Assembly: GCF_003633725.1 (NCBI RefSeq)
Contig: NZ_RBIJ01000005.1
Coordinates: 62,001 to 126,000, forward strand
Reading direction: 5' to 3'
From: Brockia lithotrophica
GTDB lineage: Bacteria > Bacillota > Bacilli > Thermicanales > DSM-22653
DNA length: 64,000 nucleotides
Part shown: positions 1-9,699 of the stretch, piece by piece
How positions within the stretch are numbered: the first letter of the stretch is position 1
Layout: every line of letters starts with the position of its first letter
Made by a program: the position numbers and the translations under genes
The notes under the pieces: generated by a model
Databases searched by the model: none
What the model saw: the letters and a program-made list of their open reading frames with translations, nothing else
Told to the model about the DNA's origin: nothing

Positions 1-215
1 AAGGGCTCGCCGATGTAGAGCATCGGCGCCTCGTCGAGTTCTCCTTCGCCGATCACGACGACGCCGTCCATGGGAACCGTGTCGAACATGGCGCGCATCG
101 CCGTGGTTGCCGCGTCGTCCGCCTCGTTCTTCTTCCCCCGACCCATCCAACGCGCCGCGGCGATGGCCGCCGCCTCCGTTACGCGGACGAGTTCCAACGT
201 CAAACTCCGGTCCAC
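1..215 (-). CDS. glpX: Class II fructose-1,6-bisphosphatase GlpX (partial, C-terminus outside window)
   Basis: Reading leftwards from a GTG at 215, the frame stays open for 71 codons and leaves the window at base 1. The residues match the GlpX N-terminus: a segment beginning [11 protein letters not shown], then [15 protein letters not shown], then the metal-binding stretch [19 protein letters not shown]. GlpX dephosphorylates fructose 1,6-bisphosphate in gluconeogenesis and the Calvin cycle. A G-rich ribosome binding site precedes the GTG. It lies 112 bases downstream of the aldolase gene on the same strand, so the enzymes making and hydrolysing fructose bisphosphate sit together. In Bacillus subtilis glpX is further away, beyond tal and murAA. 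Confidence 0.9.
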   Translation of the reverse strand, partial: MDRSLTLELVRVTEAAAIAAARWMGRGKKNEADDAATTAMRAMFDTVPMDGVVVIGEGELDEAPMLYIGEP

Positions 216-276
216 GGCCTCTCCCCCCTGCTTTCTTCCCTGCCCTGCGCGGATTTCTCGATGCGGGATGCGAAAG

Positions 277-300
277 GTCGCGCTCCCAGGGGAGCGCGAC
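277..300. terminator. Perfect hairpin between fba and glpX (intercistronic)
   Basis: GTCGCGCTCCC at 277-287 and GGGAGCGCGAC at 290-300 form an 11-bp perfect inverted repeat around two bases. On the minus strand it follows the fba stop and precedes glpX. Only CTTTC follows, not a real T-run, so it may be a weak terminator, an attenuator or an mRNA-stabilising stem. A role in setting the fba:glpX ratio is inference. Confidence 0.5.
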
Positions 301-327
301 GCACGCTCGCATCCGACTGGCCGTTGT

Positions 328-1179
328 TTACGCCTTGCCCGACGAGCCGAAGAGGCGCATCTTCGCCTTCACCACGGCCTTGATCGCCTCGCGACCGGGC
401 CCGAGGTACTTCCGCGGGTCGTAGAGGTCGGGTTGTTCCGCGAGCACGCGGCGGACGGCTTCCGTCATCGCCTGCATGTTTTCCGTGTTGATGTTGACCT
501 TCCCCACGCCGACCTCGATCGCCCGCCGAATCTGATCGTCGGGTACCCCAGAGGCGCCGTGCAGGACGACGGGCACGGGGATCTTTTCCGTCACGGCTTG
601 GATGATGTGGTGGCGGATGTTCGGAACGCCCTTGTACACCCCGTGCGCGGTGCCTACGGAAAGGGCGAGGGCGTCAACTCCCGTCTCCTCGTAGAAGCGA
701 ATTCCGTCTTCGGGACGGGCGAGGAGTTCCTCTTCGTTCGTAATCTCATCTTCCGTCCCGCCAATCGCGCCGACTTCCCCTTCTACGGAAACCCCCACCG
801 CACGGGCCATGCGCACGACGAGCTTGGTCTCGCGGATGTTCTCTTCGAGGGAGAGGTGGGATCCGTCGAACATTACGGAGGTAAACCCTGCCCGGATCGC
901 CTGCGCGCACTGCTCGAAGCTCGTCCCGTGGTCGAGGTGCAGGACGACGGGCACGAAGGTCCGTTCCGCGAGCGTTTTCGCGATCGCTACCGCGAGGTCC
1001 CACCCGCCCATGTACTTAATCGCACCTTGGCTCACGCCAAAGATGACCGGCGAACGTTCTTCCTCCGCGGCCTCGATAATCGCCTGGGCGAACTCGAGGT
1101 TGTTCAGGTTGAACTGGCCGACGGCGAACTTCTCCTTGCGTGCGCGCTGCATGAGTTCCGTCATCGATACGAGCGGCAT
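328..1179 (-). CDS. fba: Class II fructose-bisphosphate aldolase
   Basis: A 283-residue class II (zinc) aldolase that interconverts fructose 1,6-bisphosphate with dihydroxyacetone phosphate and glyceraldehyde 3-phosphate. Family marks visible are [11 protein letters not shown] (zinc ligand and active site), [24 protein letters not shown] and the late loop [11 protein letters not shown] followed by VGKVNINT. The frame extends upstream, but the ATG at 1179 has a good GAGGAGGG ribosome binding site and begins with the usual MPLVSM. It follows spo0F and precedes glpX on the same strand, an order resembling B. subtilis pyrG-spo0F-fbaA. With the RuBisCO operon elsewhere in the window it can serve the Calvin cycle as well as glycolysis and gluconeogenesis. 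Confidence 0.95.
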   Translation of the reverse strand: MPLVSMTELMQRARKEKFAVGQFNLNNLEFAQAIIEAAEEERSPVIFGVSQGAIKYMGGWDLAVAIAKTLAERTFVPVVLHLDHGTSFEQCAQAIRAGFTSVMFDGSHLSLEENIRETKLVVRMARAVGVSVEGEVGAIGGTEDEITNEEELLARPEDGIRFYEETGVDALALSVGTAHGVYKGVPNIRHHIIQAVTEKIPVPVVLHGASGVPDDQIRRAIEVGVGKVNINTENMQAMTEAVRRVLAEQPDLYDPRKYLGPGREAIKAVVKAKMRLFGSSGKA

Positions 1180-1227
1180 GCGGATCCCTCCTCGCAATTG
1201 CTCGGCCGCACAGGGCCACATCCTGTA

Positions 1228-1605
1228 TTATAGCAAAGAATTCGAAGAGGCGCCCCCTCGAAAACGGTCCAAAAGTTCCTTCAAATGCTCTATGTCAAAA
1301 GGTTTCGCCAGGAAGGCGTGCACGCCGAGGCGCTTCGCCTCTTCTTCGATGTCGCGCTCACCGTAGGCCGTCATGAGCACTACGGGAAGGTGGGGATGGG
1401 TCTCGCGGATCTTCCGCAGGAGCTCCAAACCGCTCATCCCCGGAAGCTTGACGTCAAGGAGGAGGAGGTCGGGCGGGCCTTCGGAAAATTTCTCTAAGGC
1501 CTCGCGCGCGTTCCCGGCAAGCACGACCTGAAAGCCCTGCTGCTTGACAACTTCCGCGAGCAAAGCGCGTATCCCGACCTGATCGTCGACGACCATCACG
1601 CGCAT
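1228..1605 (-). CDS. spo0F: Single-domain response regulator, Spo0F-like
   Basis: A stand-alone receiver domain of about 125 residues with no output domain. Counting from the GTG at 1611, the acidic pair is D9-D10, the phosphoacceptor D53 (LLLLDVKLPGMSG), the switch Thr T81 (MTAYGE) and the conserved K103 (AKPFD). Spo0F is the relay protein of the sporulation phosphorelay, taking phosphate from sensor kinases and passing it through Spo0B to Spo0A. Position between pyrG and fba is that of Bacillus spo0F. GTG 1611 is only three bases from the GGGGGG ribosome binding site while ATG 1605 is nine away, so I chose ATG 1605. The sporulation role is inferred from family and location. Confidence 0.85.
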   Translation of the reverse strand: MRVMVVDDQVGIRALLAEVVKQQGFQVVLAGNAREALEKFSEGPPDLLLLDVKLPGMSGLELLRKIRETHPHLPVVLMTAYGERDIEEEAKRLGVHAFLAKPFDIEHLKELLDRFRGGASSNSLL

Positions 1606-1740
1606 TTTCACAAACCCCCCGGAAAAGGATCTCTCGGCCCGTCTTTCGACCTCGCTTTTCCATTATAAGACAAGCTGGGGGGAGGAAAGTTCGGCCAGGG
1701 AAAAGTTGGAAAAAACGTCGCCTTCCTCACGAACGGGAAA

Positions 1741-1773
1741 GAAGCAAAAGAGCCCGAGGATGTCCTCGGGCTC
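1741..1773 (-). terminator. Rho-independent terminator of pyrG
   Basis: Stem GAGCCCGAGGA at 1750-1760 pairs with TCCTCGGGCTC at 1763-1773 around a TG loop. On the minus strand it is followed by TTTTGCTTC. It lies 11 bases beyond the pyrG stop and insulates pyrG from spo0F. Confidence 0.85.
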
Positions 1774-1783
1774 ATCGTGTTGC

Positions 1784-3409
<1,626 letters not shown>

Positions 3410-3446
3410 CTACACCCGCAAGCACCCTCAACCGCACACTCGACAA

Positions 3447-3475
3447 ATTCTAGACCGGGCATTCGTACCCGTCAA
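3447..3475 (-). promoter_or_regulatory. Sigma-A type promoter of pyrG
   Basis: Minus strand: -35 TTGACG (3470-3475), 17-bp spacer, -10 TAGAAT (3447-3452). The -35 hexamer overlaps the rpoE stop codon. The leader to the pyrG ATG is about 85 bases. It does not begin with the GGGC run needed for the reiterative-transcription control known for Bacillus pyrG. Confidence 0.85.
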
Positions 3476-3948
3476 GGGGTTTCTTCTTCCCCCTCGAACT
3501 CTCCGTCCTCCTCCTCGGGAAGCGGGAGCTCTTCGTCGAGCGGTTCCTCGGCGAGGAGATCCTTTTCCAGGTCTTCGAGCACGACCTCGCCTCCCTCCTC
3601 GTCGAGCCCCAGAGGAAGGAGGTCCTCCTCTTCCGCTTCGAGAAGATCTTCCTCGAGTTCGTCTTCTTCTTCGAAGGTGGGAATGAGTTCTTCGTACTTA
3701 TCGAAGGGATACCAGTCCCGAAGTCCCCACTGCCCTCCTCCTACGTGGACGAAGCGCCCGTCTACGTTGAGGGAGGTGTAAAGCTGAGCCATTCGAGCGA
3801 CGTCGTCCGGTGCATATCCCTTTTGCGCAAGGACGCGGGCGGCAATCTCTTCAAACGGCATGGGTTCGTGCTGGGAAAGGCCCACCAAAAGGCGGTACGC
3901 CAGTTCAACCATCGGCGTCTCGCGGACGTACTCCTCCTCCCAACCCAT
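3472..3948 (-). CDS. rpoE: DNA-directed RNA polymerase delta subunit
   Basis: 158 residues. The N-terminal half (about 1-95) is a HARE-HTH domain with METPMVELAYRLL-like sequence, AARVLAQKGY and the conserved end LYTSLNVDGRFVHVGGGQWGLRDWYP. The rest is a long Glu/Asp-rich unstructured tail, as in Bacillus delta. Delta binds RNA polymerase, speeds recycling and lowers non-specific DNA binding. It is typical of Bacilli and sits upstream of pyrG as in B. subtilis. Two ATGs are possible. The GGGAGGG motif abuts the first (3954) and lies six bases from the second (3948), so I chose 3948. A much longer open frame upstream is antisense to speB/speE and is not coding. Confidence 0.9.
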   Translation of the reverse strand: MGWEEEYVRETPMVELAYRLLVGLSQHEPMPFEEIAARVLAQKGYAPDDVARMAQLYTSLNVDGRFVHVGGGQWGLRDWYPFDKYEELIPTFEEEDELEEDLLEAEEEDLLPLGLDEEGGEVVLEDLEKDLLAEEPLDEELPLPEEEDGEFEGEEETP

Positions 3949-4016
3949 CCTCATCCCTCCCGAACGAAATCGACGTTCCCATTCTAGCCCAAAACCCACC
4001 CGGCGTCCCGTCCGCA

Positions 4017-4886
4017 CTACGGTCGGCCCTCGCCCGGAGAAAAGAGAAAGAGCAGTTCGCGTACCGCCTTGGCCGCAAGTACGGCGGTGATCCCCGTATC
4101 GTACGCAGGCGACACCTCGACGAGGTCTGCACCTACCAGGCGGACGCCGGCGCGGTAGAGACGTTCGACACCGGCATAAAACTCCTGGGGCGTGATGCCG
4201 CCCGGCTCGGGCGTCCCCGTTCCGGGTGCAAAAGAAGGATCGAACGCGTCGATGTCCAGGGTGAGGTATACGGGGCACCGGGCGAGACGATCGGCGAGTT
4301 CTTCGATCGCATCGCGGAAGACGAACGGTCGAAACACGAGGTGTTCCGCCGCCCAGGCCCATTCCTCGGCATCTCCGGAACGAATGGCAAGGCTGAAAAC
4401 GCGCTCCGAACCGATCTTTTCCGCAACGCGGCGAATCACCGTGGCGTGGGAAAGCTCTTCCCCTTCGTATACGGACCGAGCGTCGGCGTGGGCGTCTACG
4501 TGGAGGACGCACAGATCCGGAAACGCCGTATGCGCCGCCTCCACGAGGGGAAGGGTGAGGAGGTGCTCCCCGCCCAAGGCAAAGGGGTATTTCCCGCGCC
4601 GGTAGACCGTCTCCCCAAAGGCGCGAATGGAAGCGAGGGAGCGGTCGCGCGCGCCGTGCGGCAGCGGGAGATCGCCCACATCTGTGTAGGAAATTTCCCG
4701 AAGGTCGCGCCGTAGGTAGGGGCTGAAGGTTTCGAGAACCTGGGAGGCGGCACGGATCGCCTGCGGACCGAAGCGCGTGCCCGGCCGAAAGGAAGTCGTG
4801 AGATCGAGGGGGACTCCGAAGAGGAGGACGTCTCCTTCCGCCTGCGCCTCGAGAAAGGCGGGGAGAGAAGTGCCACCCAAGGTCAT
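4017..4886 (-). CDS. speB: Agmatinase (ureohydrolase)
   Basis: 289 residues of the arginase/agmatinase fold. Manganese-binding motifs are GGEHLLTLP, DAHADARSVYEGEELSHA (shortened here) and DIDAFDPSFAPG, followed by the conserved TPEPGG. The enzyme splits agmatine to putrescine and urea. The start ATG overlaps the speE stop by four bases (ATGA), so the two are translationally coupled. SpeE then adds the aminopropyl group to putrescine. The pairing makes agmatine to spermidine the likely route. Arginine decarboxylase is not in the window. Confidence 0.93.
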   Translation of the reverse strand: MTLGGTSLPAFLEAQAEGDVLLFGVPLDLTTSFRPGTRFGPQAIRAASQVLETFSPYLRRDLREISYTDVGDLPLPHGARDRSLASIRAFGETVYRRGKYPFALGGEHLLTLPLVEAAHTAFPDLCVLHVDAHADARSVYEGEELSHATVIRRVAEKIGSERVFSLAIRSGDAEEWAWAAEHLVFRPFVFRDAIEELADRLARCPVYLTLDIDAFDPSFAPGTGTPEPGGITPQEFYAGVERLYRAGVRLVGADLVEVSPAYDTGITAVLAAKAVRELLFLFSPGEGRP

Positions 4887-5725
4887 GCTTCCCCTCCTTC
4901 CCGGAGAGCCGTGAGGAGTTCGCGCGGAAGCGCAAAGGAGGCGCGGTGCACCTCCGGCGTGTAGTACCGCGTGGGGAGGGCCTCGGCGCGTGCGGCATCG
5001 AAGGTGAGGGGATCGGGACCGAGGCTACCCAAGGTGAAGCTCCACAACCCCGAGGGATATGTGGGGATCGACGCGAGGTACGTCCACACGCGCGGGAACG
5101 CACGACCTACAAGGTGGTGGGCGCGAACCACACGTTCGCGCTTGAGCCAGGGGTTGTCGGTCTGCGCCGCAAACAGCCCGTCCGTTCGCAGGGCGCTGCG
5201 CAGCTTTTCGTAAAAGGCGAGCTCGAAGAGCTGGACGGCCGGACCTACCGGTTCGGTGGAATCTACGAGGATGACATCGTAGTACGCCGTTCGGCCGTCG
5301 AGAAAGGCAAAGCCGTCGGCGACGTGCACATGTACGCGGGAATCCCGGAGGCACTTCCCGGCTTCCGGGAAAAACGCCTCCGCCACCCGAAGGACGGCGG
5401 CGTCGATCTCTACGAGGTCTACGCTTTGCACGGAGGCGTGGCGCAAAACCTCACACGCAACGCCGCCATCTCCGCCCCCCACGATGAGCACGCGTTCGGG
5501 ATGCGGATGCGTGACAAGGGGAACGTGGGCGAGCATCTCGCTGTAGACGTGGCCGTCGCGCTCCGTCGTCATGACCATGCCGTCCAGAAGGAGAACCCGA
5601 CCGTAGGCTTCCGTCTCCAGGACGTCTATCCTCTGGTACGGCGACACCTCGTGGTGCAGGCTCCGGCGGACCTTGAGGCTTAACGCAACTCCCTCGGCTT
5701 GGTATTCGGTAAACCAAAGTTCCAC
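4883..5725 (-). CDS. speE: Spermidine synthase (polyamine aminopropyltransferase)
   Basis: 280 residues. The N-terminal beta domain carries the family pattern ending QRIDVLETEAYGRVLLLDG, then YSEMLAHVPL. The Rossmann domain has VLIVGGGDGG (decarboxylated S-adenosylmethionine site), LVEID and the catalytic DSTEPVGP. The C-terminal part has the usual W-x-F-T segment (GLWSFTLGS). It transfers an aminopropyl group to putrescine. GTG start at 5725 with an AAGGGGA binding site. First gene of a speE-speB pair, with its own promoter in the divergent region shared with the penicillin-binding protein gene. Confidence 0.94.
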   Translation of the reverse strand: MELWFTEYQAEGVALSLKVRRSLHHEVSPYQRIDVLETEAYGRVLLLDGMVMTTERDGHVYSEMLAHVPLVTHPHPERVLIVGGGDGGVACEVLRHASVQSVDLVEIDAAVLRVAEAFFPEAGKCLRDSRVHVHVADGFAFLDGRTAYYDVILVDSTEPVGPAVQLFELAFYEKLRSALRTDGLFAAQTDNPWLKRERVVRAHHLVGRAFPRVWTYLASIPTYPSGLWSFTLGSLGPDPLTFDAARAEALPTRYYTPEVHRASFALPRELLTALREGGEA

Positions 5726-5769
5726 CCGGGATCCCCTTTCCCTTCCAGGATCGGCGACCTACCGGGACG

Positions 5770-5797
5770 ATTATACGCTTCTTACGCGGGAAGTCCA
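5770..5797 (-). promoter_or_regulatory. Promoter of speE-speB
   Basis: Minus strand -10 TATAAT (5770-5775), 16-bp spacer, -35 TGGACT (5792-5797, four of six consensus positions). It lies in the 140-base divergent region between speE and the plus-strand penicillin-binding protein gene. Confidence 0.65.
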
Positions 5798-5865
5798 GTC
5801 GACCGACGCAAGGTTTGGCCCCGTTCCCCCGGAACCCATACTGAGAGGAAGGGGAGGGAGGGCCC

Positions 5866-7854
5866 GTGTGGAGACAGATCGCACACGTCTTCTTCATCCT
5901 CATCGTCCTTCTCGTGGCAGGCACGACCGCACTTGCCGTCCTCGTGATCCTCACACCCCTTCCGTACGAACCGCGCGAGGAAATCCATCACCCAACGCTC
6001 CTCTACGACGCAAAGGGCCAGGCGTTTTCTCCCTTGGGAGGGAACATCTTTCAAATCCCCTTGCGAAAGGAGGACATCCCCCCGCTGGTCAAAGCGGCGA
6101 CGCTCGCCGTCGAAGACCGGAGGTTTTACCGCCACTTGGGCGTTGATCCCCTGCGCCTCCTCAAGGCGCTCTACGTCAACGCGCGTACGGGGGAAATCCG
6201 CGAAGGCGGAAGTACGATCTCACAACAGCTCGCGCGGAACCTCTACCTGAGCCACGAGCGCACATGGACGCGAAAGTTCAAAGAGCTCGTGTACGCCTTG
6301 CGCCTCGAACAGCGCCTGAGCAAGGAGGAGATCCTCGGCCTCTACCTGAACACGATTTACTACGGAAACGGGGCCTACGGGATCGAGGCGGCCGCGGAAC
6401 GCTACTTCGGAAAGGCAGCCAAGGACCTCTCCCCCGCCGAGGTGAGCTTCCTCGTCGGATTGCCCAAGGGTCCCACCCTGTACGATCCGTACCGCCACTT
6501 CGAACGAGCCCGTCAGCGACAGCGCGAGGTCCTCGACGCCATGGTTGCCGCGGGAGTCCTTACCGAGGACGAGGCCGCACGGGCGTGGAAGGAGGAAATT
6601 CGCCTTCTCCCTCATCCCGAAGAAGCGAGGACGGCGCCCTACTTCGCCCGCCAGGTCGAGACCTGGCTCGAAGAAACCCTCGGAATCGACGAAGGGACGG
6701 CCCGGCGGGCGGGGCTTAAGGTCTACACGACCCTGGACCCCCAGGCCCAGGCTGCGGCCGAAGAAGCCGTGCGCCGGCACATCCCGCCGGATGCCGACCT
6801 TGAAGCGGCGGTCGTCGTCGCCGATCCCCGCACGGGGGCCGTGCTCGCCCTCGTCGGCGGAAAGGACTTCGCAAAAAGCCAGCTCGATCGCACGCGCGCG
6901 CCGCGCCAGCCCGGATCGACGTTCAAACCCTTTGTCTATCTCACCGCACTCGAAGAGGGCTACACGCCCCTCACCTTGGGTCCGAGTCGGGAAAAGACGT
7001 TCGTCCAGGCGGACGGAACGCCGTACACCCCGAAAAACTACGGCGACCGGTACGCAAATGCGGACGTCCCCCTCGCGTACGCGATCCAGACGAGCGACAA
7101 CGTCTACGCCGTGGATACGATCTCCCGCCTCGGCCCGGAACGGGTCGCCGTCCGAGCCCGCGATGTGGGAATCGCCGAACCGCTCCTCCCCGTCCTCTCC
7201 CTCGCCCTCGGGACCTCCGAGGTGAGTCCGTGGTCCCTCACCCAGGCATACGCGACGCTTGCCGCGGGGGGCGTGTACCGCCCCCTCTACCTCGTAGAAC
7301 GCGTCGAAACCGCAGACGGGCGACTTCTCTACGCGCACCGTCCGGAAGAACGGCGGGTCGCCGGCCAGGATACGGTCTACGTCCTCACCCACCTCCTCGA
7401 ACGCGTTCTCGACGAGGGGGGGACGGGGCACCTCGTCGCCGCCCGCTTGAAACGTCCGGCGGCGGCGAAAACCGGAACGACCGCGGTGGACGGGTGGATG
7501 GCCGGGTATACGCCCTTTCGCGTCGTCGTCGCCCGAGTAGGGTACGACCAGGAACGCACGCTCGACAACCGGGAGGCCGCCCTCGCAAAGTTCATCTGGG
7601 CCGACACCTTGGAAGGGGCCTCACACGACCTTCCTCCCGAAGACTTTACCCCGCCTCCCGGAGTCACCTTCCTCTCCGTAGATCTGCGTTCGGGTTGGAA
7701 CACGGGCCGGTTTACGGAGGGAAGTACGCGCCTCGCCTTCGTACGGGGAAGCGAGCCTACGCTCCTCCCCGCGGCAAAGCCTACGCCTCCTTCTCCTGAG
7801 GGACCTTCGCTTTGGGAGCGCCTCAAAGACCTCTGGCCCCGCGTCCTTCCGTAA
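5866..7854 (+). CDS. Class A penicillin-binding protein (transglycosylase/transpeptidase)
   Basis: 662 residues. A signal anchor of about 22 hydrophobic residues starts near residue 9. A GT51 transglycosylase domain (about 45-240) follows with VEDRRFYRHLGVD, GGSTISQQLARNLYL and RKFKELVYALRLE. Then comes a transpeptidase domain with PGSTFKPF (SxxK), TSDNVYA (SxN) and KTGTT. It polymerises and cross-links peptidoglycan at the outer face of the membrane. The short basic/proline-rich tail resembles PBP1A-type enzymes. GTG start with a strong AGGAAGGGGAGGG binding site. It is one of two leftward-arm genes transcribed toward the origin, that is, against the presumed fork. Its 3' end overlaps the convergent ROK kinase by 32 bases with no terminator between. 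Confidence 0.93.
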   Translation: MWRQIAHVFFILIVLLVAGTTALAVLVILTPLPYEPREEIHHPTLLYDAKGQAFSPLGGNIFQIPLRKEDIPPLVKAATLAVEDRRFYRHLGVDPLRLLKALYVNARTGEIREGGSTISQQLARNLYLSHERTWTRKFKELVYALRLEQRLSKEEILGLYLNTIYYGNGAYGIEAAAERYFGKAAKDLSPAEVSFLVGLPKGPTLYDPYRHFERARQRQREVLDAMVAAGVLTEDEAARAWKEEIRLLPHPEEARTAPYFARQVETWLEETLGIDEGTARRAGLKVYTTLDPQAQAAAEEAVRRHIPPDADLEAAVVVADPRTGAVLALVGGKDFAKSQLDRTRAPRQPGSTFKPFVYLTALEEGYTPLTLGPSREKTFVQADGTPYTPKNYGDRYANADVPLAYAIQTSDNVYAVDTISRLGPERVAVRARDVGIAEPLLPVLSLALGTSEVSPWSLTQAYATLAAGGVYRPLYLVERVETADGRLLYAHRPEERRVAGQDTVYVLTHLLERVLDEGGTGHLVAARLKRPAAAKTGTTAVDGWMAGYTPFRVVVARVGYDQERTLDNREAALAKFIWADTLEGASHDLPPEDFTPPPGVTFLSVDLRSGWNTGRFTEGSTRLAFVRGSEPTLLPAAKPTPPSPEGPSLWERLKDLWPRVLP

Positions 7855-8779
7855 ACGCGAGGTACGCGGCTCCGAGGACGCCCGCATCCTCCGGATGCTC
7901 TCCTGGCAAGAGGAGGTCAGGAGAGAGAAACTCCGGCAAGGCGTACCGGGGAAGGGCCTCGCGGAGCGGGGCGAAGAGCACCTCTCCCGCGCGGCTCACC
8001 CCGCCGCCGACGACAACCCGTTCGGGGTTCAAGGCGTTCACGAGGCCGCCGACGACGAACGCCAGGGCTTCTGCCGCCTGCCCGAAAATCTCCCGCGCGG
8101 CGGCGTCTCCTCGACTCGCCGCCTCCGCCACGTGGCGGGCGGAAATCCGTCCCTCGCGGGCAAGAACTTCCGCGAGGTAGGGCGATCGCCCCGTTTCCGC
8201 CGCTTCGTGGCCGCGGCGGGCGATGGCGCGACCGGAAGCTTCCGCCTCCAGACAGCCGCGCTTCCCGCAAGAACACAAATCCCCGCCCTCGCGCCGAACG
8301 GGGATGTGGCCGAATTCGCCGGCAAAGCCGCGTGCCCCGCGGAGGAGCTTTCCTTCCGCAAGAATTGCCCCCCCGACCCCCGTTCCCAAGGCGAAAAAGA
8401 GGACCCACTCGGCTCCCCGAGCGGCTCCCCGCCAAAGCTCCCCGAGAAGGGCGACGTTTGCGTCGTTCTCTACGGCGACGGGGAGGGGAAGTGCGCGGGC
8501 GAGGCGATCCCGCAGGGGAACGTTCCGCCACCCCAGGTTCGGGGCGTGGCCGACCACCCCCGTTCGCCCGTCGACCCACCCCGGGACGCCGACCCCCACA
8601 ACCGCCACCCCCTCCCCATTCGTAAGAAGGGACCGAACGAGGTCTAGGAGCGCCTCGAAGACGGCTTCTCCTCCTTCCCGCGGCGTCGGCACGCTTCGAA
8701 AGCGGAGGATAGCCCCGTCTTCGCGGACGACCCCTCCCTTGATCTGAGTCCCTCCAACATCGATCCCCACGGCGTACAT
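7823..8779 (-). CDS. ROK-family sugar kinase (glucokinase-like)
   Basis: 318 residues. ATP-binding motif GIDVGGTQIKGGVV at the N-terminus, VENDANVALLGE with the catalytic Asp, GTGVGGAIL, and the ROK signature GEFGHIPV followed by the zinc cluster CSCGKRGCLE. The C-terminal helix segment GGLVNALNPERVVVGGG is typical. Best read as a cytoplasmic glucokinase that makes glucose 6-phosphate; other hexose substrates are possible. There is no helix-turn-helix, so it is a kinase and not a ROK repressor. It follows tmk by 34 bases on the same strand and is likely cotranscribed. Its 3' end overlaps the convergent penicillin-binding protein gene. Confidence 0.88.
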   Translation of the reverse strand: MYAVGIDVGGTQIKGGVVREDGAILRFRSVPTPREGGEAVFEALLDLVRSLLTNGEGVAVVGVGVPGWVDGRTGVVGHAPNLGWRNVPLRDRLARALPLPVAVENDANVALLGELWRGAARGAEWVLFFALGTGVGGAILAEGKLLRGARGFAGEFGHIPVRREGGDLCSCGKRGCLEAEASGRAIARRGHEAAETGRSPYLAEVLAREGRISARHVAEAASRGDAAAREIFGQAAEALAFVVGGLVNALNPERVVVGGGVSRAGEVLFAPLREALPRYALPEFLSPDLLLPGEHPEDAGVLGAAYLAFTEGRGARGL

Positions 8780-8813
8780 TCGCCGACCCCCCTCGTGCGT
8801 TCGTCTCAGGGCC

Positions 8814-9482
8814 TTAGGGCAAAGGCGCTTCGCCGGCCAGGTGTCGTGTTAGAATGGGGAGTGCTCGTCGGACGAGTTCATCGGGCGCGAGGCGCGCGTC
8901 GAGGCGGACGAAGCGGGGTTCGGAGCGAACGAGGCGTTCGTAGCCTTCCCGAACGGAGGCGTGGAATGCGGCGTCCAGACGGTCGAAGCGGCTGTAGACC
9001 CGCCCCTCGTCGCGCGTGAGGCGCTCGAGGGCCTCCTCCACGGGGAGGTCGAGGTAAAAGGTGAGAGAAGGCCACAACCCTTCGAGCACGACTTCGTTGA
9101 TCGCGCGTACCCGTTCTACCCCGGCTCCTCGAACCATCCCTTGATACACCAGACTTGAGTCGACGAAGCGGTCCACGAGTACGACGCGCCCGGCCTCGAG
9201 CGCCGGGCGAATCACGCGAACCACGTGCTCACGGCGCACCGCCGCGTAGAAAAGCGCCTCGGTCAGGGGATCGACGTCCGCAGACTCCTCGCTGAGGAGA
9301 AAGGTGCGCACCTGTTCTCCCAGGGGAGTCCCCCCCGGTTCGCGGGTGAACACGACGTCGTACCCGGAGGAGACGAGCTCCTCCCGAAGACGGAGGGCAA
9401 ACGTGGTCTTCCCGGACCCTTCCGGCCCTTCCACGGTAACCAGACGGCGTCGGAGGAGGGTAAGGAGCGTCTCTTCTCCCAC
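8814..9482 (-). CDS. tmk: Thymidylate kinase
   Basis: 222 residues. P-loop VEGPEGSGKTT, then FTREPGGTPLGEQVR, LVDRFVDSSLVYQG (dTMP site) and the LID-region segment RVYSRFDRLDAAFH. It phosphorylates dTMP to dTDP for DNA synthesis. The frame is open further upstream to a TTG at 9518. The GTG at 9482 has AAGGGG seven bases before it and gives a normal N-terminus, so I chose it. In Bacillus tmk lies near holB on the other side of the origin, without a sugar kinase neighbour. About 217 bases of divergent spacer with no convincing promoter separate it from the plus-strand kinase-like gene. Confidence 0.93.
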   Translation of the reverse strand: MGEETLLTLLRRRLVTVEGPEGSGKTTFALRLREELVSSGYDVVFTREPGGTPLGEQVRTFLLSEESADVDPLTEALFYAAVRREHVVRVIRPALEAGRVVLVDRFVDSSLVYQGMVRGAGVERVRAINEVVLEGLWPSLTFYLDLPVEEALERLTRDEGRVYSRFDRLDAAFHASVREGYERLVRSEPRFVRLDARLAPDELVRRALPILTRHLAGEAPLP

Positions 9483-9699
9483 GAAGATTCCCCTTCTTCC
9501 CCTAGATCGTCGTCGCAATCAACCCGAGGCGACGCAGCGGGCAGGGTACGTATTCCTAGGACAACAGGACCAATTTCCCGGTCTCGTTGGCCCAAGAAGC
9601 AGGAAAGTTCCTCGAAATTGCGGAAAGAATACCAGGGAAAGCGGTTTCGAGTACTAGTCTACGAGAACTACGGATTTACGCGTAGAAAGGGAAGCGTCC

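Noticed and set aside
3472-5103. 543-codon minus frame ending as rpoE
   Set aside because: Only the last 158 codons resemble a protein family. The upstream part overlaps speB and speE out of frame.
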